Source: Roseobacter sinensis (GTDB lineage: Bacteria > Pseudomonadota > Alphaproteobacteria > Rhodobacterales > Rhodobacteraceae). From it: a DNA stretch of 64,000 bases. The notes beneath the pieces were generated by a model. It searched no databases and was not told where the DNA came from. It was given only the letters and a program-made list of their open reading frames with translations. Made by a program: the position numbers and the translations under genes. Each line of letters starts with the position of its first letter. The first letter of the stretch is position 1. Below are positions 54,122 through 63,777 of this stretch, in pieces. Location of the stretch: assembly GCF_025755255.1 (NCBI RefSeq), contig NZ_JALIEB010000001.1, positions 248,001-312,000 of the forward strand, in the 5' to 3' direction.

Positions 54122-54805
54122 TCAGCTGTCGGCGCAGGTTGTCTCGTTGAGCACCCGCAGAATGTTGCCGCAGCTGTCCTCCGATCCGTCGGGCGTGCCC
54201 TTGAGCTCGGAGTTGGCGCGGCGCACGGTCTCGCGAATGTCCTCGACCGACCGCTGCACCGAGCGGCAAACGCAGCACAGACGGTTGATCCGGCTGGCGC
54301 TGTCGTCGTTGAAGAGACCCTGGTCGCGGGCCGCTTCGAACATCGACAGCAGGTTCTGAAGCTGCATGTCCGCCAACGCCGAGAAGTAGCGGATATCGTC
54401 ATAGACGATTTGCGATCCGGACGGTGGGACGTTGTCCGCGACCTGGATCGCGGTTCCGATGACACGGTCAGCGCCAGAGGCCAGGCGGATCGGCTGGATG
54501 GTGGTGTCCCAGGTCTGAACTCCGCCGGGCAGGGTCAGGGTTTCAAGATACCGCTGCGGGCTCTGGGTGCGCGTGCATTCGGCATATCGGCCGATGACGA
54601 TATCCGCCTGATGCGCTGGAAGCAGGTCGCGCAGTGCTCTGCCGCGGGCAGCTCCGGGTTCGAAACCCGTCGCTTCCGCACGGGCCCGGTTCATGCAGAC
54701 GAGTTGGAAATCACCTTTTTTCGATGCACGCTCGGCGGCGAACATCGGAACTGAAAATTGATCAAGTATGGCCGCAAGTTTTTCTGCGGAAGCTGTGTTC
54801 AACAT
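54122..54805 (-). CDS. PAS-domain protein with a Cys-rich helix
   Basis: A 227-residue cytosolic protein with one PAS domain (AAILDQFSVPMFAAERASKK, MNRARAEATGFEPGAARG, GGVQTWDTTIQPIRLASGAD). After it comes a helical tail with a Cys-rich motif RLCCVCRSVQRSVEDIRETV and a final Cys near the stop (NETTCADS). No output domain is seen. The Cys set could bind metal or sense redox. The 239-base gap upstream holds its promoter and no other gene. Confidence 0.75.
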   Translation of the reverse strand: MLNTASAEKLAAILDQFSVPMFAAERASKKGDFQLVCMNRARAEATGFEPGAARGRALRDLLPAHQADIVIGRYAECTRTQSPQRYLETLTLPGGVQTWDTTIQPIRLASGADRVIGTAIQVADNVPPSGSQIVYDDIRYFSALADMQLQNLLSMFEAARDQGLFNDDSASRINRLCCVCRSVQRSVEDIRETVRRANSELKGTPDGSEDSCGNILRVLNETTCADS

Positions 54806-55044
54806 ATGCCCTCACACTCCTTAAAATCAGGAGGGTGGAGCATCAGTCTTGCCAAGTCCTTACGGAAGCAGCGCGGATTTGAGACGACTCTTACCTATGC
54901 TGCACGCGCGAAATCTGTCGCCATCGGACGGCTGCTGAAAGGCGAGAGAATCCAATTGGATACCCGCAGCGCGACGGCGCAGCGGGGTCCAGTTTCCGAT
55001 TCGTGAACGGAGTGTGCACGAAAGCGCCGGGCCTTTCGTGGCCG

Positions 55045-56184
55045 TCAATCGGCGAGCGTTATCCAGGCCGCATTGCGGGCCGAGGATCGGACGCAGGCGT
55101 CGATGAACTGCATGCCACGCCAGCCGTCGGTGATCGTCGGGTAGAGCACATCGGCGTCAGGCTGCGAGCCCTCGCGATGCGCGACGATGGCGTCGGCCGC
55201 TTCCCGGTAGATATTGGCAAACCCTTCCAGATAGCCCTCGGGATGGCCAGGCGGGACGCGGCTGACACGTGCCGCGGCGTCTCCGGCGCCGGCACCATTG
55301 CGGGTGATCAGCCGTTTCGGCTCACCAAATGGGGTGTGCCAGAGATAGTTTGGATCCTCTTGCGCCCATTCGAGCCCACCGGTCTCGCCGTAGACGCGGA
55401 TGCGCAGGGCGTTCTCGTTGCCAGGGGCGACCTGACTGCACCAGAGCATGCCCTTGGCGCCGCCCTTGAAGCGCAGCATGACATGGCCGTTGTCGTCCAC
55501 CTGGCGGCCGGCCACGAAGGCATCAAGATCAGCAGCGAGGCTTTCGACCTCCAGCCCGGTGATGAAGCGCGCGAGGTTGTGGGCATGCGTCCCGATATCG
55601 CCGGTAGAGCCGCCTGCCCCGGACCGCGCCGGATCCGTGCGCCAATTGGCCTGTTTGAAATCCTGCTCCACCGTGAGCCAGTCCTGCGGGTATTCCACCT
55701 GCACCACGCGGATCTTGCCGATGGCGCCCTTGGCGACCATCTCGCGGGCGTGACGCACCATGGGGTAGCCGGTGTAATTGTGGGTCAGAATGAAGAGTGC
55801 GTTCGATGCTTCCACCGCTTTGACCATCTTGCGCGCATCCGCGAGGGTCGAGGTCAGCGGCTTGTCGCAGATCACGTGGATGTCGCGCTTGAGGAACTCG
55901 CGCGCTGCGGCGAAATGCATGTGGTTTGGCGTGACGATGGCGACTGCTTCGATGCCCGTCTTCAGCCGCGCCTCACGGATCGCCATCTGCTTGAAGTCGT
56001 CGTAGATGCGCGGCAGGCCGAGTGCTTCTCCGGAGGCGCGTGCTTTCTCGGGCGTCGAGGAGAGGGCGCCGGCCACCAGCTCGTACCGGTCGTCGAGCCG
56101 CGCGGCAATGCGGTGCACGGCGCCGATAAAGGCGTCATTTCCGCCGCCAACCATACCTAAGCGTATGCGATTGCTCATGATCAT
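55045..56184 (-). CDS. Gfo/Idh/MocA family oxidoreductase
   Basis: A 379-residue NAD(P)-dependent oxidoreductase. Rossmann loop GMVGGGNDAFIGAVHR, then VAIVTPNHMHFAAAREFL, the sugar-oxidoreductase catalytic DKP loop as VICDKPLTSTLADARK, and GGSTGDIGTHAHNLARFITG for the C-terminal domain. Acts on sugars or inositols. ATG 56184 overlaps the isomerase stop (ATGA); an ATG at 56178 is also possible. Last gene of the polyol operon. Confidence 0.9.
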   Translation of the reverse strand: MIMSNRIRLGMVGGGNDAFIGAVHRIAARLDDRYELVAGALSSTPEKARASGEALGLPRIYDDFKQMAIREARLKTGIEAVAIVTPNHMHFAAAREFLKRDIHVICDKPLTSTLADARKMVKAVEASNALFILTHNYTGYPMVRHAREMVAKGAIGKIRVVQVEYPQDWLTVEQDFKQANWRTDPARSGAGGSTGDIGTHAHNLARFITGLEVESLAADLDAFVAGRQVDDNGHVMLRFKGGAKGMLWCSQVAPGNENALRIRVYGETGGLEWAQEDPNYLWHTPFGEPKRLITRNGAGAGDAAARVSRVPPGHPEGYLEGFANIYREAADAIVAHREGSQPDADVLYPTITDGWRGMQFIDACVRSSARNAAWITLAD

Positions 56185-57233
56185 ATCCCCAGCATCTTGC
56201 GGTTCGCGGCCTCATCCGTGCCGCCGTCGGCAAAGTCATCGAAGGCACGCTCGGTCACCCGGATGATGTGATCTTTAACGAATTGCGCGCCTTCTCTGGC
56301 GCCATCCTCCGGATGCTTCAGACAGCACTCCCATTCGACCACGGCCCAGCCGTCGAAATCATTGGCCGCCATCTTCGAGAAGATTGCCGCGAAGTCGACC
56401 TGCCCGTCACCCAGACTGCGGAACCGGCCGGCGCGGTCCACCCAGGACTGATAGCCACCATAGACGCCTTGCCGCCCGGTCGGATTGAACTCGGCATCCT
56501 TGACGTGGAACATCTTGATCCGGTCGGCGTAGATGTCGATATGGTCGAGATAGTCGAGGCACTGCAGCACGAAGTGCGAGGGATCGTAGAGCATGTTGCA
56601 GCGCGGGTGGTTGCCCACCCGTTCGAGGAACATCTCGAAGGTTACGCCGTCGTGCAGATCTTCGCCGGGGTGGATTTCGTAGCAGATGTTGACGTCGTTT
56701 GCGTCAGCGTGATCGAGGATCGGACGCCAGCGCTTGGCCAACTCGTCAAAGGCCGTTTCAACCAGACCGGCAGGGCGCTGCGGCCAGGGGTAGATGTAGG
56801 GCCAGGCCAGGGCGCCTGAAAAAGAGACGTGGTTCTGGATCCCGAGGTTGGCCGAGGCGCTGATTGCCTTCATGACCTGATCCACGGCCCACTCCTGCCG
56901 GGCTTGCGGGTTGCCGTGCACCGAGGAATCGGCAAAGCCGTCAAAGGCGCTGTCGTAGGCTGGATGGACCGCCACAAGCTGGCCTTGCAAATGGGTCGAC
57001 AGCTCGGTCACCTCGACGCCGTTCTCCGCGGCTTTTCCTTTGAATTCGTCGCAGTAGGCCTTGCTCTCAGCGGCCTGCGCAAGGTCGAACAGCCGCCCGT
57101 CCCAGCTTGGCACTTGCACGCCTTTGTAGCCGCAGTCTGCGGCCCATTTCGTGATCGCGTCCCAGGAATTGAAGGGCGCCTCGTCCCCCGCGAATTGCGC
57201 CAGAAACAGCGCCGGTCCCTTGATCGTCTTCAT
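56181..57233 (-). CDS. Xylose-isomerase-like TIM-barrel sugar isomerase/epimerase
   Basis: A 350-residue TIM barrel. Probable metal ligands: Glu in ICYEIHPGEDLHDG, Asp and His in LYDPSHFVLQCLDY, His in KMFHVKDAEF, Glu in VVEWECCLKHP, the pattern of this family. Substrate is not readable, but its neighbours (kinase, oxidoreductase) suggest a sugar or its phosphate. GGGAGG lies just upstream. It couples to the oxidoreductase by a four-base overlap. Confidence 0.88.
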   Translation of the reverse strand: MKTIKGPALFLAQFAGDEAPFNSWDAITKWAADCGYKGVQVPSWDGRLFDLAQAAESKAYCDEFKGKAAENGVEVTELSTHLQGQLVAVHPAYDSAFDGFADSSVHGNPQARQEWAVDQVMKAISASANLGIQNHVSFSGALAWPYIYPWPQRPAGLVETAFDELAKRWRPILDHADANDVNICYEIHPGEDLHDGVTFEMFLERVGNHPRCNMLYDPSHFVLQCLDYLDHIDIYADRIKMFHVKDAEFNPTGRQGVYGGYQSWVDRAGRFRSLGDGQVDFAAIFSKMAANDFDGWAVVEWECCLKHPEDGAREGAQFVKDHIIRVTERAFDDFADGGTDEAANRKMLGI

Positions 57234-57251
57234 CTCATCCTCCCGTTGTGT

Positions 57252-57318
57252 GCCCGGAACGGGCGCCTGACTTTAGCTGCCCGGAGCGGGCGTCGTGTTT
57301 CAGTCGCCCGGTTCGGGC
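57252..57318. repeat. Three 27-base tandem units with hairpins at the lacI 3' end
   Basis: GCCCG-NNN-CGGGC occurs at 57252-57264, 57279-57291 and 57306-57318, exactly 27 bases apart. The last lies inside the end of lacI; the others are in the gap before the isomerase. On the minus strand the units end with stop codons TGA and TAA and stay in one frame (PPEPGD, PAPGS, APVPGT). They look like duplications of the gene's tail and may slow or stop transcription. Confidence 0.75.
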
Positions 57319-58364
57319 GGCAGGTTTTCTTTCAGATAGACATCGATACGGATGCGCTCCTGCGCCATGTTGATAGGCGCGTTGTCGCTGTTGGCGCGCA
57401 TGATCCGCACGGCGCTGCGCACCAGATGGCCGGAATCCTGACTGATCACCGCGTCGAAAAGCCCGCGTCCAAGTGCCGCGCGAGACAGCGGTGTCAGCTC
57501 ATGGGCGACCACCACCGGATGCGGCGCGGGGGCGGTTGCGTCGAAGTGGCGGATCAGCCCAGCGTTGCCCGCAGCCGACGAATAGATGCCGACGATGTTG
57601 CGCGCGGGCGAGAGCGCCTGCGGCATCAGCCGCTCGATCAGGTCGGGGTCGTCGCGCCCCTCCAGCGAGGCGAGCACATTCAGGTGCGGAAAATCGCGCG
57701 CCATCACCTCGTCGAACCCCAGTCGACGTTCGAGGTGGTCGCGGGCCAGCATGGAGCCGGTGACGACCAGCACGTCCCCGCTCACCGGGCCGAGAAACCG
57801 GCCCATCAGTTGAGCCGCAGTGCGGCCCGCGGCGATGTTGTCGATTCCGACATAGGCGTTGCGTTCCGAGCTTGGGATATCGGACACCAGGGAGACCACC
57901 GATACGCCATGCGCGTGCAGGCGCGAGATACTGTCCCGTACGGAAGGCGTCTCAGGCCCGAAGATCGCCACACCATCGATAGCGGTGGGGTCCAACGCAT
58001 TGATCGCCTCGGCCAGGGCCATCGGATCGAACGCTGGCACGCGCGTGCAGGTGATCTGTGTGCGCTCCCGCTTCAGGCCCGCGGAAAGGTCGCCGATTTG
58101 CCGCTCGATCAGGTCGATGAATTCATTGTTGGCCGCAGGCAGAATGAACAGGAAGCGATAGACCCGGCCGCGCGCGAGATTGGCGGCGGCCGTGTCGCGG
58201 ACATATCCCAGATCGGCAATGGCCCGATTGACCTTCTCGACCGTGACCTTGCGCACGCCGGGACGCTCGTTCAACACGCGGTCCACGGTGGCAAGGCTCA
58301 CTTGTGCGACGCGGGCGATGTCGTTCACGGTTGGGTTCAGAGGCGTCTCTCGGACAGGCTTCAT
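57300..58364 (-). CDS. LacI family transcriptional regulator
   Basis: A 354-residue repressor. DNA-binding head PTVNDIARVAQVSLATVDRV then LNERPGVRKVTVEKV, followed by a periplasmic-binding-like ligand domain (FLFILPAANNEFIDLIERQI, NAYVGIDNIAAGRTAAQLMG). It sits inside the operon, nine bases after the kinase stop, and so could regulate the whole transcript in response to the imported sugar. Confidence 0.93.
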   Translation of the reverse strand: MKPVRETPLNPTVNDIARVAQVSLATVDRVLNERPGVRKVTVEKVNRAIADLGYVRDTAAANLARGRVYRFLFILPAANNEFIDLIERQIGDLSAGLKRERTQITCTRVPAFDPMALAEAINALDPTAIDGVAIFGPETPSVRDSISRLHAHGVSVVSLVSDIPSSERNAYVGIDNIAAGRTAAQLMGRFLGPVSGDVLVVTGSMLARDHLERRLGFDEVMARDFPHLNVLASLEGRDDPDLIERLMPQALSPARNIVGIYSSAAGNAGLIRHFDATAPAPHPVVVAHELTPLSRAALGRGLFDAVISQDSGHLVRSAVRIMRANSDNAPINMAQERIRIDVYLKENLPPEPGD

Positions 58365-58373
58365 GTCGTCTTT

Positions 58374-60005
58374 CTAGCCTTCCGATGCAGCGGCGAGCCC
58401 CTCGAAGAGCCGGGCGACAGCCTCGGCGCCGGGGTCATTGTGGCCGATCAGGTTCTCTTCCGGCACATAGGAGGCGCGGCCCGCCTTGGCGCGTGTCATC
58501 CGCGCTGTACCATCCGCGCCCGTACGTGCAGCAGCGGCTGCTGCGGCGAACCCTTCCGAAAACGCCTCCAGCGCTGGTTGAAGCGCGTCGATCATCGTCC
58601 GGTCGCCTTTTTGCGCGCCGCCCACCTGGCTGATCCGCTCGAGTCCTGCTTGCAGGGCGTCGGCGGTAGACTTCCCATTGGCGCAGGCGTCGCCGGTCGC
58701 ACCGAAGAAGATGGCAAGGATCACGCCGGAAGACCCACCCATGGTCTGGCTCAGCTCGTTTCCAACCGCACGGAACAGCTGGGTGAGATCGGCCAACGGC
58801 ATCCGGTCGAGCGCGTTCTTGAGGGCGCGCGCAGCTGTCGCGAGCGTACTGCCGGTGTCGCCATCGCCAGACTTGGCGTCGAGCGCGTTGAGGTCGGCCT
58901 CCGCGGCGATGAGCAGATCGCAGCAGGTCTCTATCAACCTGCGGGTTGCCGGGTGTTCTGAAGGGATCGGTTGGATCGGGCTCAGACCGTCTGGCAAAGG
59001 CTTTACGGCGACCGGTGCCAGCGACGCCAGGCCGGGCCAATCCGCCAGTGGCACTGCGCGAGAAAGCCCTGCCTCGTTCTCGGGTGTCAGCGGCAGGATG
59101 GACACCGAAAACCCGTGCATATCAAGCGAGGTCATGAGCGGAGCCGGCCCGATCAAGGCTTTGATCGACCCGGCCTTGTCGGATGTCGCAAGAGCATGCG
59201 CGAGGACTGACATTTCAAGCGGCGTCGTGCTGCCCAGGTTGTTGAGCAGGGCGACGTGCGGCTGGTCGCACATATGCGGGGCCAGCTTGTCGAGCACCAT
59301 CTCCATCGCCCGGGTGGCACCCGTGAAATCCACCTGCTCGACGCCGGCTTCGCCATGGATGCCAAGGCCAAGCTCTGCCTTGCCGGGCGCGATGCGGTCC
59401 TCCTTGGCCGAGCCGGGGACAGTGCAGGTGTCGAGTGATTTGCCGATGGAGGCCATCTGGACTACCACACCTTCGGCGACCTTGGTCACCGTCTCGAGAT
59501 CGGCCCCGTCTTCTGCGAGCGCACCTGCGATCTTGTGAACAAAGAGCGTGCCGGCAACGCCGCGCGCCTGGGGCAGATCGGGAAGCGCGATATCATCATC
59601 GACCACAACCATCGACACCTTCAAACCATACGCACGCGCACGCTCTGCGGCGAGGCCAAAGTTCAGCCGGTCGCCAGTGTAGTTCTTCACGATCAGAAGG
59701 CAGCCCGCCTCGCCGGTGACGGCGAGGATCCCGGCGAGCACGGCATCGACCGAAGGCGAGGCGAAGACCTCGCCGCACACGGCGGCGGTGAGCATGCCTT
59801 CGCCCACGAATCCTGCGTGCGCAGGCTCGTGCCCCGAGCCTCCGCCGGAGATCAGCGCGACTTTCGATTTGTCCCAGTTGCTGCGGCAGACAACCTTGAT
59901 ATGCGGATAGCCGTCGAGCCGGTAGAGTCGCCCACCCGAGGCCGCGAGGAGACCGTCGATGGCATCCGTGACCAGCGTGTCCTTGTCGTTGATGAACTGG
60001 GCCAT
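58374..60005 (-). CDS. Dihydroxyacetone-kinase-type DhaK-DhaL fusion
   Basis: A 543-residue ATP-dependent kinase with a DhaK domain (about 1-330: ALISGGGSGHEPAHAGFVGE, and LGLGIHGEAGVEQ with the His that binds the keto substrate) and a DhaL domain (about 345-543: NALDAKSGDGDTGSTLATAA with Mg-binding Asp). ATP-using DHA kinases have this layout; related enzymes act on erythrulose. Context (polyol-type ABC uptake, isomerase) suggests a keto-sugar such as erythrulose or DHA as substrate. Stop nine bases before lacI. Confidence 0.88.
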   Translation of the reverse strand: MAQFINDKDTLVTDAIDGLLAASGGRLYRLDGYPHIKVVCRSNWDKSKVALISGGGSGHEPAHAGFVGEGMLTAAVCGEVFASPSVDAVLAGILAVTGEAGCLLIVKNYTGDRLNFGLAAERARAYGLKVSMVVVDDDIALPDLPQARGVAGTLFVHKIAGALAEDGADLETVTKVAEGVVVQMASIGKSLDTCTVPGSAKEDRIAPGKAELGLGIHGEAGVEQVDFTGATRAMEMVLDKLAPHMCDQPHVALLNNLGSTTPLEMSVLAHALATSDKAGSIKALIGPAPLMTSLDMHGFSVSILPLTPENEAGLSRAVPLADWPGLASLAPVAVKPLPDGLSPIQPIPSEHPATRRLIETCCDLLIAAEADLNALDAKSGDGDTGSTLATAARALKNALDRMPLADLTQLFRAVGNELSQTMGGSSGVILAIFFGATGDACANGKSTADALQAGLERISQVGGAQKGDRTMIDALQPALEAFSEGFAAAAAAARTGADGTARMTRAKAGRASYVPEENLIGHNDPGAEAVARLFEGLAAASEG

Positions 60006-60019
60006 GGTCGTCTCCTTCT

Positions 60020-61007
<988 letters not shown>

Positions 61008-61015
<8 letters not shown>

Positions 61016-62105
61016 GGGTCACAATCCCCTCGTTGAGCTCGGAGCGCAGGGCTCGTCCGGTGCTTTCGTCGAAGAGCGTGACCGCTTCGCCCTTGAAACC
61101 AAGTCCGACTGTCTCTCCGACCGTGGCGACCTGCCCTGCCGGGACCCGGGCCTTCAATTCGCCGTTGGGCGTGTCGAGCGTGATGATCTGCGTCGTGCCG
61201 AGATACTCCGTCGCCAGCACTTCGCCGCGGTACGCCCCTGCATCACTTAGCGTCACGTGTTCTGGGCGGACGCCGAAGACCAGCTTGTCGGATGCCCCCT
61301 GCATCTGACGCGGGACCGAGATGGATTGCCCCTGCATCTCGATGCTGTGCGCGCCTTCCGGCACGGACCCGTCGAAGCGTAGGAAGTTCATCGAGGGTGA
61401 GCCGATAAAGTCGGCCACGAACATCGTCGCGGGTTTGTCGTAGATCTCTTGCGGGGTGCCGAACTGCTCGACCACCGCATTGTTCATGACGACGATCTTG
61501 TCGCCCATCTGCATGGCTTCGAGCTGATCGTGCGTCACATAGACCGTTGTTGCGCCCATGCGGTCGTGCAGGGCGCGCAGCTCTTCCGCCATACGCTCGC
61601 GGAACTCGGCGTCGAGCGCGCCCAAGGGTTCGTCCATCATGAAGGCCTTGGGGTCCCGCACGATGGCGCGTCCGAGCGCCACGCGCTGGCGGTCACCGCC
61701 CGAGAGGCCGCCGACCGGTTTCTTGAGGATGTTTTCGATGCCGAGGATGCGCGCGACCTCGTCAACCTTCTCGCGCACGGCGGCGCGCGGCATCCCCTGG
61801 CTGACCAGCGGATAACTCAGGTTGCGGTAGACGTTCATATGCGGGTAGAGCGCGAACATCTGGAACACGAAGGCGATGTCGCGCTGGCTGGGCGGGCGCT
61901 GGCTGATCTCTTCGCCGTCGAGGTAAATCTCACCAGAGGTCGGCAGTTCCAGCCCCGCAATCATGCGCAGCGTGGTCGTCTTGCCGCAACCCGAGGGGCC
62001 GAGCAGCATGAAAAACTCGCCATCCTCGATGGTGAAGCTCGACTCCTTCACCGCGACGAAATCGCCGAACTCCTTGCGCACGTTTTGGATCCGGATTTCA
62101 GCCAT
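61008..62105 (-). CDS. Sugar/polyol ABC ATPase, first of a pair
   Basis: A 365-residue MalK/UgpC-type ATPase with Walker A GPSGCGKTTTLRMI, signature LSGGDRQRVALGRAIV, Walker B FMMDEPLGALDAEFR and a full TOBE domain (GVRPEHVTLSDAGAYRGEVL). It starts at the overlap with the VOC gene stop (eight bases) and couples to the second ATPase. Confidence 0.94.
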
Positions 62106-62469
62106 CGAGATACTGCCCGATGCGCAAGAGATGTCCGTCCGGGTCTAGGATGTGCAGCTCTCGCATGCCCCACGGCCGGTCTGAAGGCCCATCCGCACGC
62201 GGAAAGCCCTCGTCTGGGAGATCCATCTTAGCGATCATCTCGCCGACGGCGTTCACATCATCGGTGCGGATATAGACCGCGTGATCCGAGGTATCGGCCC
62301 TGTGAGTGGGGTCGTGCGCGAAATGCAACTCGATCCGATCGTTCACAAAGATCAGATAACCGCCGAAGTCCTCCCAGCGGCCTTGCAGATCGAAGCCCAG
62401 CTTTTCGTAAAAGGCCACGGTCCGGTCCATGTCAGCGCACGGCAGGATGGCGCAGGTCGACAGCAGCAT
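62098..62469 (-). CDS. VOC-superfamily (glyoxalase/bleomycin-resistance-like) protein
   Basis: A 123-residue vicinal-oxygen-chelate protein: ILPCADMDRTVAFYEKLGFD, FGGYLIFVNDRIELHFAHD, MRELHILDPDGHLLRIGQYL. Two metal-type His/Glu positions are visible (ELHFAHD and ELHILDPDG). Its place inside a transporter operon suggests a role in handling a reactive or epimerised sugar, but the substrate is unknown. Starts with ATG in the ATGA overlap with the small membrane gene. Confidence 0.8.
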   Translation of the reverse strand: MLLSTCAILPCADMDRTVAFYEKLGFDLQGRWEDFGGYLIFVNDRIELHFAHDPTHRADTSDHAVYIRTDDVNAVGEMIAKMDLPDEGFPRADGPSDRPWGMRELHILDPDGHLLRIGQYLDG

Positions 62470-62663
62470 CAGGTGTCCTCCGGGAAATGGCTGACGATGA
62501 TGAACATCACCGTGCCGATCAGGGTTGTGATGAAGGAATAGGTGAAGGCCCACATCACGAAGGGTTGCATCAGCATGAAGACACCCACGGCGATGATGAT
62601 TGTTGCCAGCATCTCCCAAGGACCGCGGCGCAGACGGAGAAGGCCCGAGATGAAATTGCTCAT
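62469..62663 (-). CDS. Small two-span membrane protein, 64 aa
   Basis: MSNFISGLLRLRRGPWEM leads into two hydrophobic segments (MLATIIIAVGVFMLMQPFVM and TYSFITTLIGTVMFIIV). It overlaps both neighbours by four bases (ATGA on each side), so it is translated with the permease and VOC genes. It may be an accessory subunit of the importer. No family recognised. Confidence 0.78.
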   Translation of the reverse strand: MSNFISGLLRLRRGPWEMLATIIIAVGVFMLMQPFVMWAFTYSFITTLIGTVMFIIVSHFPEDT

Positions 62664-63598
62664 TTCCGTACGGCTCCGAATGTTATGCCGCGCAGCAAGT
62701 GCTTGCGCAGTGCCACGGTGAAGATCATCACCGGCAGCAGGAAGATGGTGGCGCCTGCAGCGACGGCGGGCCAGTCGAGGCCACCCACGCCGATGATCGT
62801 CGGGATGAAGGGCGGGGCGGTTTGGGCGGTGCCGGAGGTCAGCAGCACCGCAAAGGCGTATTCGTTCCACGCAAAGATCAGGCAGAAGATCGCGGTGGAG
62901 GCGATGCCCGTGGCGGCCTGGGGCAGCACGACCTTGTAGAAGGCCTGGAACCGGGTGTAGCCGTCGATGAGGGCGGCTTCCTCGTATTCGGTGGGGATCC
63001 CGTCGATGAAGCTTTTCAGCAGCCAGACCGCGAGGCTGATGTTCACCGCCGTGTAGAGCAGGATCATGCCCAGATGCGTATCGCTGAGACCCAGCTCGCG
63101 GTACATCAGAAAGATCGGGATGGCCACGGCGATGGGAGGCATCATCCGTGTCGAGAGGATGAAGAACAGCAGGTCATCGGCCAAGGGGATGCGGAAGCGG
63201 CTGAAGGCATAGGCCGCAAGCGTGCCCAGAAAGACGCTGAGAAAGGTTGAGCCGAAGCCGATAATCACGGAGTTGAGGAACCGCTCGCCGAATTTCGAGG
63301 GGCCGGCGATGACCATGTCGTATTGGCGCACGATTTCCTCGTACCAGGTCTGCGGCGGGTTGGCGGCAAGGAACTCATCCGTTTGCCGCGTGCGCGTGGT
63401 GAAGAGGTTCACATAACCCTCGAGCGTCGGATCGAAGATCACCTTCGGCGGATAGCTAATGGCATCCGCGGGCGATTTGAACCCGGTGAGCATGATCCAG
63501 GCGAGCGGGACCATGGTGATCAGCGCGTAGAGGATCACCAGGCTGCCGGCAAACCATTTGGATCGTGCGCTTGGCTCGGTGACGGAGAAGCTGCTCAT
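62660..63598 (-). CDS. Carbohydrate ABC permease (MalG-like)
   Basis: A 312-residue, six-span inner-membrane subunit with the EAA loop EYEEAALIDGYTRFQAFYKV and the usual MalG-type N-terminus (YALITMVPLAWIMLTGFKSP). It forms the channel with the upstream permease. A long periplasmic loop between the first two spans is rich in charged residues. Start overlaps the 60-aa gene by four bases. Confidence 0.93.
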   Translation of the reverse strand: MSSFSVTEPSARSKWFAGSLVILYALITMVPLAWIMLTGFKSPADAISYPPKVIFDPTLEGYVNLFTTRTRQTDEFLAANPPQTWYEEIVRQYDMVIAGPSKFGERFLNSVIIGFGSTFLSVFLGTLAAYAFSRFRIPLADDLLFFILSTRMMPPIAVAIPIFLMYRELGLSDTHLGMILLYTAVNISLAVWLLKSFIDGIPTEYEEAALIDGYTRFQAFYKVVLPQAATGIASTAIFCLIFAWNEYAFAVLLTSGTAQTAPPFIPTIIGVGGLDWPAVAAGATIFLLPVMIFTVALRKHLLRGITFGAVRK

Positions 63599-63777
63599 GT
63601 CGGGCTCTCCGACGGGTCGGATGGTTCTTCGATGCGCATGCTTTCGATGCGGGCCGGGGCCGCGTCTGTGTTCGCGTGCTCGGCCAGCGCCGCGAAGGCC
63701 AGCGCCAGCGGTGTCAGCGGCGCCGCCCAACTGGAGAGATGCGCGTCTTTCGGCAGGCGGATGTCACAGAAGGCCAT
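63595..63777 (-). CDS. Small soluble protein between the two permease genes, 60 aa
   Basis: MAFCDIRLPKDAHLSSWAAP starts a 60-residue protein with an Ala/Leu-rich helix (LTPLALAFAALAEH) and an acidic tail (RIEEPSDPSESPT). Its ATG shares one base with the upstream permease stop (TGATG), and its stop overlaps the next start (ATGA), so it is embedded in the operon. It may be soluble or loosely bound to the permease. Function unknown. Confidence 0.7.
   Translation of the reverse strand: MAFCDIRLPKDAHLSSWAAPLTPLALAFAALAEHANTDAAPARIESMRIEEPSDPSESPT

Noticed and set aside
57252-57318. The three spaced palindromes as a tiny CRISPR array
   Set aside because: Units are 27 bases with only 13 conserved, there are no true spacers and no cas genes nearby.
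56829-58961. A 710-codon plus-strand open frame across isomerase, lacI and kinase
   Set aside because: Antisense to three recognised genes and rich in Arg/His/Gly without motifs.
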